Source: Pseudonocardia sp. DSM 110487
GTDB lineage: Bacteria > Actinomycetota > Actinomycetes > Mycobacteriales > Pseudonocardiaceae
Assembly (NCBI RefSeq): GCF_019468565.1
Contig: NZ_CP080521.1
Coordinates: 8,742,001-8,806,000, forward strand
Direction of reading: 5' to 3'
Length of the DNA: 64,000 nt
Shown here: positions 15,635 to 24,177 of the stretch, piece by piece
How positions within the stretch are numbered: position 1 is the stretch's first letter
Layout: every line of letters begins with the position of its first letter
Made by a program: the position numbers and the translations under genes
Notes under the pieces: model-generated
Database searches by the model: none
The model's input: only the letters and a program-made list of their open reading frames with translations
Told to the model about the DNA's origin: nothing

Positions 15635-16447
15635 ATGCGGTCAGGTCTCAGCATCGGAGAGTTCGCACAGCTCTCGCATCTGAGCGTGCGCACGCTGCGC
15701 CGCTACCACGAAGCAGGCCTGCTCGAGCCGGCTTCTGTCGACCCGGCCAGCGGTTACCGCTACTACGCGGCCGAGCAGATCCCGACCGCCCAGGTGATCC
15801 ATCGGCTCCGCGAGCTGGACATGCCGCTCGCCGAGGTGAGCAGGATCCTCGTCACCGAGGATCCCGAGACCCGCGCCGCCTTGATCGCCGGTCACCTGAA
15901 GCGGCTGGAGACCGAGCTCGACCGCACCCGGGCCGCCGTCGCCTCCCTGCGGCAGTTGCTGCGACCGGATGTCGAGCAACTGGACGTGCAGCTGCGGACG
16001 GTGCCGGCCAGAACCGTCGCTGCGGTCAGCGGCGTCGTCGACATGGACGAGATGCTGGGCTGGTACGACGACGCGATGTATGAGCTGGACACCGCCGTCG
16101 CCGGGAACCAGCGGCTCGGCCCGCCCGGAGGCCGCTACGCCAACGAACTGTTCACCGCCGGCCGCGGTACCGTGCTGGCTTACCGACCGGTCGCCGACCC
16201 GCCGACGGCCGGTCGCGTCGCCCCGCTGACCCTGCCCGCGACCGAGCTCGCCGTCACCGTCCACCACGGCGCCCACGACGACATCGACGTCACCTACGGC
16301 CGACTCGGCGCCTGGGTCGTCGACCACGCCTTGGCCGTCGACGGGCCCATCCATGAGACCTACCTCCGTGGCCCCAGGGACGACCCGGCAGTGGAGTCGT
16401 GGAGAACCGAGATCGGCTGGCCGATCTTCCGCCTTTCACAAGCCTGA
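15635..16447 (+). CDS. MerR family regulator with GyrI-like effector domain
   Basis: 270 residues. The N-terminal MerR helix-turn-helix (LSIGEFAQLSHLSVRTLRRY, then HEAGLLEPASVDPASGYRYY) is followed by a coiled-coil (LIAGHLKRLETELDRTRAAV) and a C-terminal GyrI/BmrR-like ligand domain (VRTVPARTVAAV, PLTLPATELAVTVHHGAHDD). This arrangement matches multidrug-sensing BmrR/TipA-type regulators. ATG 15635 is chosen because the promoter places the transcript start here. It should activate the divergent SDR and SnoaL genes and itself through the two GGGAG/CTCCC dyads. The inducer is unknown, probably a hydrophobic cation or drug. Confidence 0.88.
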   Translation: MRSGLSIGEFAQLSHLSVRTLRRYHEAGLLEPASVDPASGYRYYAAEQIPTAQVIHRLRELDMPLAEVSRILVTEDPETRAALIAGHLKRLETELDRTRAAVASLRQLLRPDVEQLDVQLRTVPARTVAAVSGVVDMDEMLGWYDDAMYELDTAVAGNQRLGPPGGRYANELFTAGRGTVLAYRPVADPPTAGRVAPLTLPATELAVTVHHGAHDDIDVTYGRLGAWVVDHALAVDGPIHETYLRGPRDDPAVESWRTEIGWPIFRLSQA

Positions 16448-16476
16448 GCGCGGCGGGCTGTGCGCGGCGCAGTCCA

Positions 16477-16510
16477 GCAGGCAGGACGGTCCTGGGACGG
16501 CCCTGCCTGC
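16477..16510. terminator. Hairpin after the merR gene
   Basis: GCAGGCAGG (16477-16485) pairs with CCTGCCTGC (16502-16510) across a 16-nt loop, 30 bp after the merR stop. No clear T-run. A perfect palindrome ACTACGTAGT lies further on at 16526-16535, before the aldo/keto reductase gene. Confidence 0.45.
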
Positions 16511-16621
16511 GTACTCGGCGACCGCACTACGTAGTCGGAGGGGCGTGACTTCCACCGACGCGAATCGGATGCCGCCGGCGCGAACCTCGCGGCAGGACGA
16601 TCCCCTCACCAAGGAGCAGTC

Positions 16622-17647
16622 ATGGATTACCGGCCGCTGGGCCGCACCGGCATCTCGGTCAGCGAGCTCTGCCTCGGCGCGATGATGTTCGGCGCTGCGG
16701 GCAACCCCGACCACGACGAGTCGATCCGGATCATCCACCGGGCGCTGGACGCCGGGATCAACTTCATCGACACGGCCGACATGTACTCGTTCGGCGAGTC
16801 GGAGGAGATCGTCGGCAAGGCGCTGACCGCCGGGCGGCGCGACGACGTCGTACTCGCCACCAAGGTCGGCCTGCCGTGGGACGACCGGCCCAACCACGGC
16901 GGCGCGTCCCGCCGCTGGATCATGCAGTCCGTCGAGAACTCCCTGCGGCGGCTGGGCACCGACTGGATCGACCTGTACCAGATCCACCGCCTCGACCCCA
17001 CGACGGACATCGACGAGACGCTCGGCGCCCTCTCCGACCTCCAGTCACAGGGCAAGATCCGCGCGTTCGGCGCCTCCACGGTGCCCGCGTCCGAGATCGT
17101 CGAGGCCCAGTGGGTGGCGGAGCGGCGCGGCCGCGAGCGTTTCCGCACCGAGCAGCCGCCGTACAACCTCCTGACCCGCGAGATCGAGTGGGACGTCCTG
17201 CCCACCGCCCAGCGCTACGGCATGGGCGTGCTGACCTACAGCCCGCTGGCGATGGGCTGGCTCACCGGCCGCTACCGCGCCGGCGAGGAGGCGCCGGACA
17301 CCGGCCGTTCGCAGATCTTCCCGGGTCGTTTCGACCCCACGCTGCCGGCCAACCGGCGCAAGCTCGACGCGGTCGAGGCACTCGCCGTGCTCGCCGAGGA
17401 GACCGGCCTGACCCTGATCGAGATGGCGATCGCGTTCGTGGTCCGCCACCCCGCTGTCACCTCCGCGATCATCGGCCCGCGCACCATGGAGCACCTCGAG
17501 TCCCAGCTCCCGGCGGCAGGCGTAGCGCTGTCCGCCGACGTGCTGGACCGCATCGACGAGATCGTCCCGCCCGGCGTCACCCTCAACCCGGAGGCGGACA
17601 ACATGTCGTTCTCCGCTGCTCTGAAGCCCGCCAATCGGCGGCGCTGA
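16622..17647 (+). CDS. Aldo/keto reductase
   Basis: 341-residue NADPH-dependent carbonyl reductase of the AKR superfamily (YajO/MDR-type length). The tetrad is visible: Asp in NFIDTADMYSFGESEE, Tyr of the same segment, Lys in VVLATKVG and His in LYQIHRLD. The C-terminal cofactor region reads SAIIGPRTMEHLESQL. AAGGAG precedes ATG 16622 by the normal distance. Monocistronic, ended by an 18-bp-stem terminator. Its position downstream of the MerR-SDR pair is suggestive but there is no sign of joint control. Confidence 0.9.
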   Translation: MDYRPLGRTGISVSELCLGAMMFGAAGNPDHDESIRIIHRALDAGINFIDTADMYSFGESEEIVGKALTAGRRDDVVLATKVGLPWDDRPNHGGASRRWIMQSVENSLRRLGTDWIDLYQIHRLDPTTDIDETLGALSDLQSQGKIRAFGASTVPASEIVEAQWVAERRGRERFRTEQPPYNLLTREIEWDVLPTAQRYGMGVLTYSPLAMGWLTGRYRAGEEAPDTGRSQIFPGRFDPTLPANRRKLDAVEALAVLAEETGLTLIEMAIAFVVRHPAVTSAIIGPRTMEHLESQLPAAGVALSADVLDRIDEIVPPGVTLNPEADNMSFSAALKPANRRR

Positions 17648-17670
17648 CGCTCACGGATACCGTCCGGACC

Positions 17671-17709
17671 GGACGGGTCGGCGGCGCACCCTGCGCCGCC
17701 GACCCGTCC
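17671..17709 (+). terminator. Strong hairpin terminator after the aldo/keto reductase
   Basis: GGACGGGTCGGCGGCGCA (17671-17688) pairs perfectly with TGCGCCGCCGACCCGTCC (17692-17709) across a 3-nt loop and is followed by TTCTGTTTC. A long GC stem is typical of terminators in high-GC actinobacteria. Confidence 0.8.
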
Positions 17710-17874
17710 TTCTGTTTCGCGCCGACACTCCACGAAGCACAAGGCGTCCTGATCGCCCTGTAGCTCGGCACCGGCTCGGGGACACGAGCCCGGCCGGTGC
17801 CGACGGTGACGGGCTGCTCCCGCCGTGATCACGATCTCCGCGGCCGGCGCTAGGCTTTCGCGTGGGAGGACCAC

Positions 17875-20619
17875 GTGCTGCTCTTGGGCCGCAGCGCCGA
17901 GTGCGCCGCCGTCGACCAGTTGCTCGCGCGGGCCCGGAACGGCCGCAGCGGCGCGCTGGTCGTGCACGGCGAGGCGGGCATCGGCAAGACCGCGCTGCTT
18001 GAGCACGCCCGCGATGCCGCGTCCGGGTTCACGGTGCGGCAGGTGGCCGGAGTCGAGGCCGAGATGCCGTTCGCGTACGCGGCCCTGCACCAGCTGTGCG
18101 CGCCCCTCCTCGACCGGCTCACGCCGCTGCCCGGCCCGCAGCAGACCGCGCTTCTCGTGGCACTCGGGCAGATCAGCGGCGACCCCCCGGACCGGTTCCT
18201 GGTCGGGCTCGCCACCCTCGGCCTGCTCGCCGAAGCCGCCGCCGAGCAACCCCTGTTGTGCCTGATCGACGACGCCCAATGGCTGGACCCGGCCTCCGCG
18301 CAGACACTCGGATTCGTCGCGCGGCGCGTCGAGGCCGAGCGCCTGGCGCTGATCTTCGCCCGGCGCGACCCCGCACCCGGCGCCGGAAACACCGAGGCGT
18401 TCACGGGCTTGCCGCAGCTGCGCCCGAACCGGCTCGGCGACGCCGACGCGCGGACGCTGCTCGCCGAGGCGGTGCACGCCCCGCTCGACGAGCGGGTGCA
18501 CACCCGGATCCTCGCCGAGGCCCGTGGCAACCCCCTCGCCCTCCGGGAACTGGCCCGCGGCCCCCGACCGGCGCGGACGGCCGCACTGGCTGCCGGCTTC
18601 GGGCTACCCGACGCGGTAACCGTCCCGGACCGGGTCGAGGAGAGCTTCCGGTACCGGTCCGAGAGCCTGCCCACCGCCACCCGGTTGCTGCTGCTGACCG
18701 CCGCCGCCGACCCGACCGGTGACACCGGGCTGCTGATGCTCGCCGCCGCCCACCTCGGCGTCGGCGCCGACGCCGCCGCACCCGCCGAGGAAGCCGGCCT
18801 GCTCGAGATCGACACCCAGGTCCGGTTCCCGCACCCGCTGGCCCGCTCCGCCGTCTACCGGGCCGCGGCACCACCCGACCGACGCCGTGTCCACCACGCG
18901 CTGGCCGCGGTGACCGACCCGCGGACCGACCCCGACCGCCGGGCCTGGCACCACGCGCAGAGCGTGCTCGGCACCGACGAGACGGCCGCCGTGGAACTGG
19001 AACGCTCGGCGGACCGGGCCCGGACTCGCGGCGGGGTCTCCTCGGCCGCCGCCTTCCTGGAACGGGCGGCCGCCCTCTCCCCCGAGCCGGCCGGCCGTGC
19101 CCGCCGGGCCCTGGCCGCCGCGTCCGCCAAGCACGAGGCAGGTGATCCCGTGGCCGCGTCTGACCTTCTGACGGTCGCGGCAACCGGCCCGCCGGACGCG
19201 TTGCACGCGGCACGGGTCGATCTGCTGCGCGCGCGGGTCGCGTTCCACGTCACGCGGGGGAACGACGCGCCGGGGATGCTGCTGGCGGCCGCCGCGGGGC
19301 TCGCCCCGCTCGACGCCGCGCTGTCCCGCGAGGCCTACCTCCAGGCGATCGAGGCGTCGATCATCGCCGGCGCCCGCACCTGCGGCCGCGGGATCCTCGA
19401 GGTGGCCGAGGCTGCCCGGACGGCACCCGCGCCACCGGCCCCGCCCCGGCCGGTGGACGTCCTGCTCGACGGCCTGGTGACCTACTACCTCCACGGGTAC
19501 GAGGCAGGCGTGCCCGGCTTCCGGCGGACGCTGGAGACGTTTCTCGGCCTGCCGCAGGGCGCAGGCGACCTCCGCTGGCTGTGGCTGGGCTGCCACACCG
19601 CGATGGCGCTGTGGGACGACGCGGCGGGCGGGATCCTCGCCGGCCGCCACCTCCGGCTCGCCCGCGACGCTGGGGCGCTGGCCACGCTGCCGTTCGCGCT
19701 CACCTTCCACGCGACCCTGCTGGCGCACGCCGGCAAGCTCACCCGGGTCTCCGAGCTGATCGCGGAGACCGACGCGATCACGCGAGCGACCGGAGCCGCA
19801 CCGCTGCCCTACGCCCGGCTCATGCTCGCGGCATGGCGTGGCAGGCGCGCCGAGGCCTCCACGCTCCACACGGCCGTGGTCCAGGACGCGAACGAGCGAG
19901 GCGAGGGCACCGCGATCACCGTCGCGGACTCCAACATGGCGGTCCTCCACAACGGCTTGGGCGGCTACGGCGCCGCGCTCGACGCCGCCCAGCGGGTGTG
20001 GGAGTCCGGAGAGCTGGTGCACAGCACCATGGCCCTGCCCGAGCTGATCGAGGCGGCCGTCCGCTCCGGTGCGCCGGAACGCGCCGCGGCCGCGCTGGCC
20101 GAGCTCAGCCCGCGGGCCCGCGCGTGCGGTACGCAGTGGGCGCTCGGTCTCGAGGCCCGTTCCCGTGCGCTGACCAGTGCCGGACCGGCTGCCGATGCGG
20201 GCTACCGCGAGGCGATCGAGCGCCTCGGCGACTGTCGGATGGCGGCTCACCTCGCCCGCGCCCACCTGGTCTACGGCGAGTGGCTGCGCCGCGAAGGCCG
20301 CCGCCGCGACGCTCGCGAACAACTCCGGATCGCCCATGACCAGCTCACGGCGATCGGCGCGGACGGGTTCGCCGCCCGCGCCGCGCGCGAGTTGCGCGCC
20401 ATCGGTGACCAGCCGCGCGAACGGTCCGACCGGCCCGCGACCGGGCTCACCGAGCACGAGCTGCACATCGCCCGCCTGGTCGCCACCGGCGCCACCTCCA
20501 AGGAGATCGGCACCCAGCTGTTCCTCAGCCCGCGCACGATCGAGACCCACCTGCGCAACATCTTCCGCAAGCTCGGCATCAGTTCCCGCCGCGAATTGCG
20601 GACCATGCAGCTCTCCTGA
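17875..20619 (+). CDS. LuxR family transcriptional regulator with AAA ATPase domain (LAL)
   Basis: 914-residue large ATP-binding LuxR-type regulator. Walker A VVHGEAGIGKTALLEH at about residues 29-44, Walker B LLCLIDDAQWLDPAS around 125-140, a long TPR-like middle region, and a C-terminal LuxR HTH (LTEHELHIARLVATGATSKE, then LFLSPRTIETHLRNIFRKLG). Such proteins activate sugar-utilisation or secondary-metabolite operons on binding ATP and an inducer. GTG 17875 has GGGAGGA 4 bp upstream and a TAGGCT -10-like hexamer at 17851. No adjacent operon in the same direction gives away its target. Confidence 0.9.
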   Translation: MLLLGRSAECAAVDQLLARARNGRSGALVVHGEAGIGKTALLEHARDAASGFTVRQVAGVEAEMPFAYAALHQLCAPLLDRLTPLPGPQQTALLVALGQISGDPPDRFLVGLATLGLLAEAAAEQPLLCLIDDAQWLDPASAQTLGFVARRVEAERLALIFARRDPAPGAGNTEAFTGLPQLRPNRLGDADARTLLAEAVHAPLDERVHTRILAEARGNPLALRELARGPRPARTAALAAGFGLPDAVTVPDRVEESFRYRSESLPTATRLLLLTAAADPTGDTGLLMLAAAHLGVGADAAAPAEEAGLLEIDTQVRFPHPLARSAVYRAAAPPDRRRVHHALAAVTDPRTDPDRRAWHHAQSVLGTDETAAVELERSADRARTRGGVSSAAAFLERAAALSPEPAGRARRALAAASAKHEAGDPVAASDLLTVAATGPPDALHAARVDLLRARVAFHVTRGNDAPGMLLAAAAGLAPLDAALSREAYLQAIEASIIAGARTCGRGILEVAEAARTAPAPPAPPRPVDVLLDGLVTYYLHGYEAGVPGFRRTLETFLGLPQGAGDLRWLWLGCHTAMALWDDAAGGILAGRHLRLARDAGALATLPFALTFHATLLAHAGKLTRVSELIAETDAITRATGAAPLPYARLMLAAWRGRRAEASTLHTAVVQDANERGEGTAITVADSNMAVLHNGLGGYGAALDAAQRVWESGELVHSTMALPELIEAAVRSGAPERAAAALAELSPRARACGTQWALGLEARSRALTSAGPAADAGYREAIERLGDCRMAAHLARAHLVYGEWLRREGRRRDAREQLRIAHDQLTAIGADGFAARAARELRAIGDQPRERSDRPATGLTEHELHIARLVATGATSKEIGTQLFLSPRTIETHLRNIFRKLGISSRRELRTMQLS

Positions 20620-20721
20620 CCACGCCAACCCGTGCCGAGACCACCAGGTCAGCCGCGCAGCGCGGCCTTCCACCCCACCCAAGATCAGGACCAGGCGAGG
20701 GTCGATCTTGTTCGGTCCGGC

Positions 20722-21606
20722 CTACCGTGCGGTGTGCTCGAGCACCGCCGTGGCCACCTCCGCGTGTGCCCGGCGGGGGAGCTCCGCGCCGACGCCCTCG
20801 AGGACCAACAGGCGTGCGCCGGGGATCTCCTCGGCCAGCGCCTCCGCATTCCCCACCGGGAAGAACGGGTCGGCCTCCCCGTGCACCACCAGTGTCGGCG
20901 CGGTGACCTCCCGCAGCCGTTCGCGCCAGCGCGGCGTGCAGTCCAGCTTCGAGAACACCGTGCTCATCAGGCCGGCGCGCGCCGATGCCGGGTGCGGACC
21001 GGAGCGGTCGAGGACGCGGGCCGCGTGGGCGCGGGCCTCGGCGGGGTCGAACCGCGGTGAGCCGGACAGCACCCGGGCCGCGGCCACTGCACCGTCCAGG
21101 ATCGACGTGCGGTCGGTCCAGTCGATCGGTGGGGCGCTGCCGAAGTGGGCCATGACCGCCGGGGAGTGCTCGGGCAAGTCGTGGTCGGCGGGACCCGGCG
21201 CGACCGGGCGGGTGCCGACCAGCACGAGCGAGGCGACCCGTGACGGGTGGTCCAGCGCCAGGAGCTGTGCGATGAAACCGCTGGTCGCGAGGCCCGCGAC
21301 GTGGGCGCGGGCGATGCCGAGCCCGTCGAGCACGCCGACGGCGTCGGTGACGAGGTCGCGCAGCGTGTAGCCGGGCGAGTCGGGGTCCACGGTGGTCGAT
21401 CGGCCGGCGTCCCGCAGGTCGTAGCGGATGACGAACCGGCCGGTGAGGCGCTCGACGAGCTCGTCGTCCCACGAGGCGACGGTGGTGCCGATCAGCAGCA
21501 GCGCGCTGTCGGCCGGCGAGCCGACGGTGTCGACGCACAGCTCGACGTCGCCGACCGGCAGAAGGGTCTCCATGCCGATGAGACCAGGCGAACCGGGCGA
21601 ACTCAT
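20722..21606 (-). CDS. Alpha/beta hydrolase
   Basis: 294-residue alpha/beta-hydrolase fold enzyme. Oxyanion region LLIGTTVASWD, nucleophile elbow in AHVAGLATSGFIAQ (GLATSG, where the expected G-x-S-x-G serine reads threonine-serine), strand-6 acid region TLVVHGEADPFFPV and a late GVGAELPRRAH holding the general-base histidine. Similar to the doxorubicin-esterase (RdmC-like) group. ATG 21606 is preferred with GAGG before it; ATG 21573 is a shorter alternative. It follows the DinB-fold gene by 26 bp on the same strand, so the two are likely an operon. Confidence 0.82.
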   Translation of the reverse strand: MSSPGSPGLIGMETLLPVGDVELCVDTVGSPADSALLLIGTTVASWDDELVERLTGRFVIRYDLRDAGRSTTVDPDSPGYTLRDLVTDAVGVLDGLGIARAHVAGLATSGFIAQLLALDHPSRVASLVLVGTRPVAPGPADHDLPEHSPAVMAHFGSAPPIDWTDRTSILDGAVAAARVLSGSPRFDPAEARAHAARVLDRSGPHPASARAGLMSTVFSKLDCTPRWRERLREVTAPTLVVHGEADPFFPVGNAEALAEEIPGARLLVLEGVGAELPRRAHAEVATAVLEHTAR

Positions 21607-21632
21607 CGGGCCTCGTCCGAGGTTCACCACAA

Positions 21633-22286
21633 TCAACCGAGGACGAACGGGAGCTTGGGGGCGAGGTCGCCGAGCTCGGCGACCTCCACGGCGCTCGGTG
21701 GGCGACGTCCAGTGCCGATCAGCAACGCGTCCTCGTCGGAGAACACCGCGGGGAACGGGGTGCCGGCGATCTTCTCCAGCAACGCGCGCGTCGCCGCGAG
21801 GGTCGCCACCGGCGGCTCGGCGGCCGACGGCAGGTGCGCGATCAGGTCGAGGTGGTGCAAGGTCCACTCGAGCACGTATGCGGACAGGTAGTCGCCGACG
21901 GTCAGCACCTCGCCCTGGGTGCTGACGCGGAGGGCGGGATCGGCGAGTTCGGCGGCGCGGCCGGCGGCGGAGCCGACGTCGTCGAGGTGGTGCCTCAGCA
22001 ACCCCGGCTCGCCGTATGCGGCGGCCAGCCGCGGGATCAGCGCGTCGAGCGGGTCGTCGCCGGTCGGCGGATCGACGAGCTTCCAGTAGGTGACCGCGTC
22101 CACCGTTGGCCCGGTCTCGGCGGGCGTGACCAGGGTGATCAGAACGTCCTGGGCGTCGATGACCAGGTGGCACACCAGGTCGCGCACGAGCCAGCCGGTG
22201 CAGCCCGATGGTCGCTCGAAGTGCCCGTCGGGCACGTCGGCGACCGCAGCGCGCAACGCCGTCCACGAGCGTGTGAAGAGATCCAC
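21633..22286 (-). CDS. Maleylpyruvate isomerase N-terminal (mycothiol-dependent, DinB-fold) protein
   Basis: 217 residues, four-helix bundle of the MDMPI_N/DinB superfamily. DVPDGHFERPSGCTGWLVRD and DLVCHLVIDAQDVL carry the first metal-ligand histidine, and EWTLHHLDLIAHL has the H-x-x-x-D-like second site, which is family standard. These proteins often use mycothiol, which fits an actinobacterium. ATG 22286. First gene of a two-gene operon with the alpha/beta hydrolase and divergent from the YCII-ECF42 pair. Confidence 0.82.
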   Translation of the reverse strand: MDLFTRSWTALRAAVADVPDGHFERPSGCTGWLVRDLVCHLVIDAQDVLITLVTPAETGPTVDAVTYWKLVDPPTGDDPLDALIPRLAAAYGEPGLLRHHLDDVGSAAGRAAELADPALRVSTQGEVLTVGDYLSAYVLEWTLHHLDLIAHLPSAAEPPVATLAATRALLEKIAGTPFPAVFSDEDALLIGTGRRPPSAVEVAELGDLAPKLPFVLG

Positions 22287-22336
22287 TGCCGCAAGCTATT
22301 GCGGGCGCGAGTGGCGAACAAGGGTCCGCGCGGCGG

Positions 22337-22363
22337 TGTCGATTCCGGCGCTTCCCGTTCGAC
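22337..22363 (+). promoter_or_regulatory. ECF42-type promoter before the YCII-ECF42 operon
   Basis: TGTCGA (22337-22342), 17 bp, CGAC (22360-22363), 50 bp before the YCII gene. This is an exact match to the -35 TGTCGA and -10 CG[A/T]C pattern described for ECF42 targets, so the sigma factor probably transcribes its own operon. Confidence 0.65.
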
Positions 22364-22413
22364 CTCGGGGGTGAGAGGGTCCGGCCGGGGCCCGCCGACA
22401 CCAGGGGATGACC

Positions 22414-22833
22414 ATGAAGTACATGCTGATCATGCGTGCGACCGACGAGTCCTTCGCGGCGTACGCGGACGTGGACTTCGACGAGATCGTCGAGTCCATG
22501 GGCAGGTTCAACAACGACTTGGTCCAGGCCGGTGTACTGGTCGCCGCCGAGGGGCTCGCGGATGCCGCGGAGGGCGTTGTGATCGACTACTCGGCGGAGG
22601 TTCCCGTCGTCACGGACGGGCCGTACGGCGAGACGAAGGAGCTGTTCGGCGGCTTCTGGATCCTCGACGTCGCGTCCAAGGAGGAGGCCGTCGAGTGGGC
22701 GAAGCGGGCTCCGATGACCGGGCCCGGTGTGAAAGCCGAGATCCGCAGGGTGACGAGCATCGACGAGCTCCCGCAGGACAACGAGTGGATCCAGAAGGAG
22801 CGGGCCTGGCGGGAGGCCACGGGCCAGCTGTGA
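22414..22833 (+). CDS. YCII/DGPF domain protein, partner of the chromosomal ECF42
   Basis: 139-residue YCII-fold protein. MKYMLIMRATDESFAAY opens the domain, and VVTDGPYGETKELFGGFWIL is the DGPF-type motif with tyrosine in place of phenylalanine. ATG 22414 is chosen because AGGGG stands 6 bp before it; ATG 22408 is too close to that site. Overlaps the sigma-factor start by 4 bp (GTGA). Function of the family unknown; members are the usual targets of ECF42. Confidence 0.85.
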   Translation: MKYMLIMRATDESFAAYADVDFDEIVESMGRFNNDLVQAGVLVAAEGLADAAEGVVIDYSAEVPVVTDGPYGETKELFGGFWILDVASKEEAVEWAKRAPMTGPGVKAEIRRVTSIDELPQDNEWIQKERAWREATGQL

Positions 22834-24119
22834 GCGACGCCGGAGGCGGGCGACGGGCCGTCGAGGCGGTCTGGCGGATCGAGTCCGCGCGGATCGTCGG
22901 CGCCCTCGCCCGCTACACCGGCGACTTCGCGCTCGCCGAGGACCTCGCCCAGGAGGCGCTCGCCGAAGCGCTCGTCACGTGGCCGGCCGACGGCGTCCCC
23001 CGCAACCCGGCGGGCTGGCTGCTCACCGTGGGGCGCCGCCGCGCGATCGACGGGTTCCGGCGCCGGTCGGCGCTCGACGACCGGTACGCCGCCCTCGCCC
23101 GGGAGCTGGGCGAGGGCAGCGACGCGGCGGACGCCGACGTCCTCTGGGACCCCGACCAGCTCGACGACGACGTGCTGGCGCTGGCCTTCATCGCCTGCCA
23201 CCCGGTGGTGTCGCGGGAGGCCCGCGTGGCGCTGACGCTGCGCGTGATCGGCGGCCTGACGAGCGACGAGATCGCGCGCGCGTTCCTCGTGCCGACGGCC
23301 ACCGTGCAGGCGCGGATCACCCGGGCCAAGAAGACCCTCGCGGCGGCCCGGGTGCCGTTCGAGGTACCGCCGCCGCGCGAGCGCCGCGAGCGGCTCGGCT
23401 CCGTGCTCAGCGTGGTGTACGTGATCTTCACCGAGGGTTCGACGGCGACGTCGGGCCCGGAGCTGATCCGCGGCGATCTCGCGCACGAGGCGGTCCGGAT
23501 GGCGCGGATCCTCGCCCGCCTGATGCCGGCCGAGCCGGAGGTACTCGGCCTGCTCGCGCTGATGGAGCTGACCGCGGCGCGGTTCCCGGCCCGCACCGGC
23601 CCCGACGGCGAGCCGGTGCTGCTGGAGCAGCAGGACCGCGGGCGGTGGGACCGGGCCGCGATCCGGCGCGGCCGCGCCATGCTCGCCCGCGCCGGACACG
23701 TCGGGCGCGGGCTGGGCGCCTACGGGCTGCAGGCCGCCATCGCGGAGTGCCATGCCACAGCGCCGTCGGTCGCGGAGACGAACTGGGAGCGCATCGTCCT
23801 GTTGTACGACGCGCTCGGCCGCCTCGCGCCCTCCCCCGTCGTCGAGCTCAACCGCGCGGTCGCGATCTCGATGGCCGACGGGCCCGCGGCCGCGCTGCGC
23901 GTCGTCGACGGCCTCGCCGCCGACCCGGCGCTCGCCGGGTCCCACCTCCTGCCCAGCGTCCGCGGCGAGCTGCTCGGGCGCATGGGCCGCACCGAGGAGG
24001 CGCGCATCGAGCTGGCACGTGCTGCAGACCTGTGCGGCAACACACGCGAGCGGGAGCTGCTGGAGCGGAAGCGGGCGGCGTTGCAACCCGCGTCGAACCG
24101 CATCCTCCGAAGGTCGTAG
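22830..24119 (+). CDS. ECF42-type sigma factor with C-terminal extension (second copy)
   Basis: 429 residues. Sigma region 2 (YTGDFALAEDLAQEALAEAL, NPAGWLLTVGRRRAIDGFRR) and region 4 (VALTLRVIGGLTSDEIARAF, ITRAKKTLAAARVPFEVP) are followed by the ECF42 tail with VVYVIFTEGS, LLALMELTAARFPAR, LLEQQDRGRWDR and PSPVVELNRAVAISMADGPA. Clearly diverged from the island copy at 5652 (different linker and tail sequence), so it is a paralogue with possibly different targets rather than a recent duplicate. GTG start coupled to the YCII gene. Confidence 0.88.
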   Translation: MSDAGGGRRAVEAVWRIESARIVGALARYTGDFALAEDLAQEALAEALVTWPADGVPRNPAGWLLTVGRRRAIDGFRRRSALDDRYAALARELGEGSDAADADVLWDPDQLDDDVLALAFIACHPVVSREARVALTLRVIGGLTSDEIARAFLVPTATVQARITRAKKTLAAARVPFEVPPPRERRERLGSVLSVVYVIFTEGSTATSGPELIRGDLAHEAVRMARILARLMPAEPEVLGLLALMELTAARFPARTGPDGEPVLLEQQDRGRWDRAAIRRGRAMLARAGHVGRGLGAYGLQAAIAECHATAPSVAETNWERIVLLYDALGRLAPSPVVELNRAVAISMADGPAAALRVVDGLAADPALAGSHLLPSVRGELLGRMGRTEEARIELARAADLCGNTRERELLERKRAALQPASNRILRRS

Positions 24120-24177
24120 GCACGACTGGGGGCCTGAGCAGGATGTGTGTACGGGCGCGCCCCGACAGGCTCGATGC

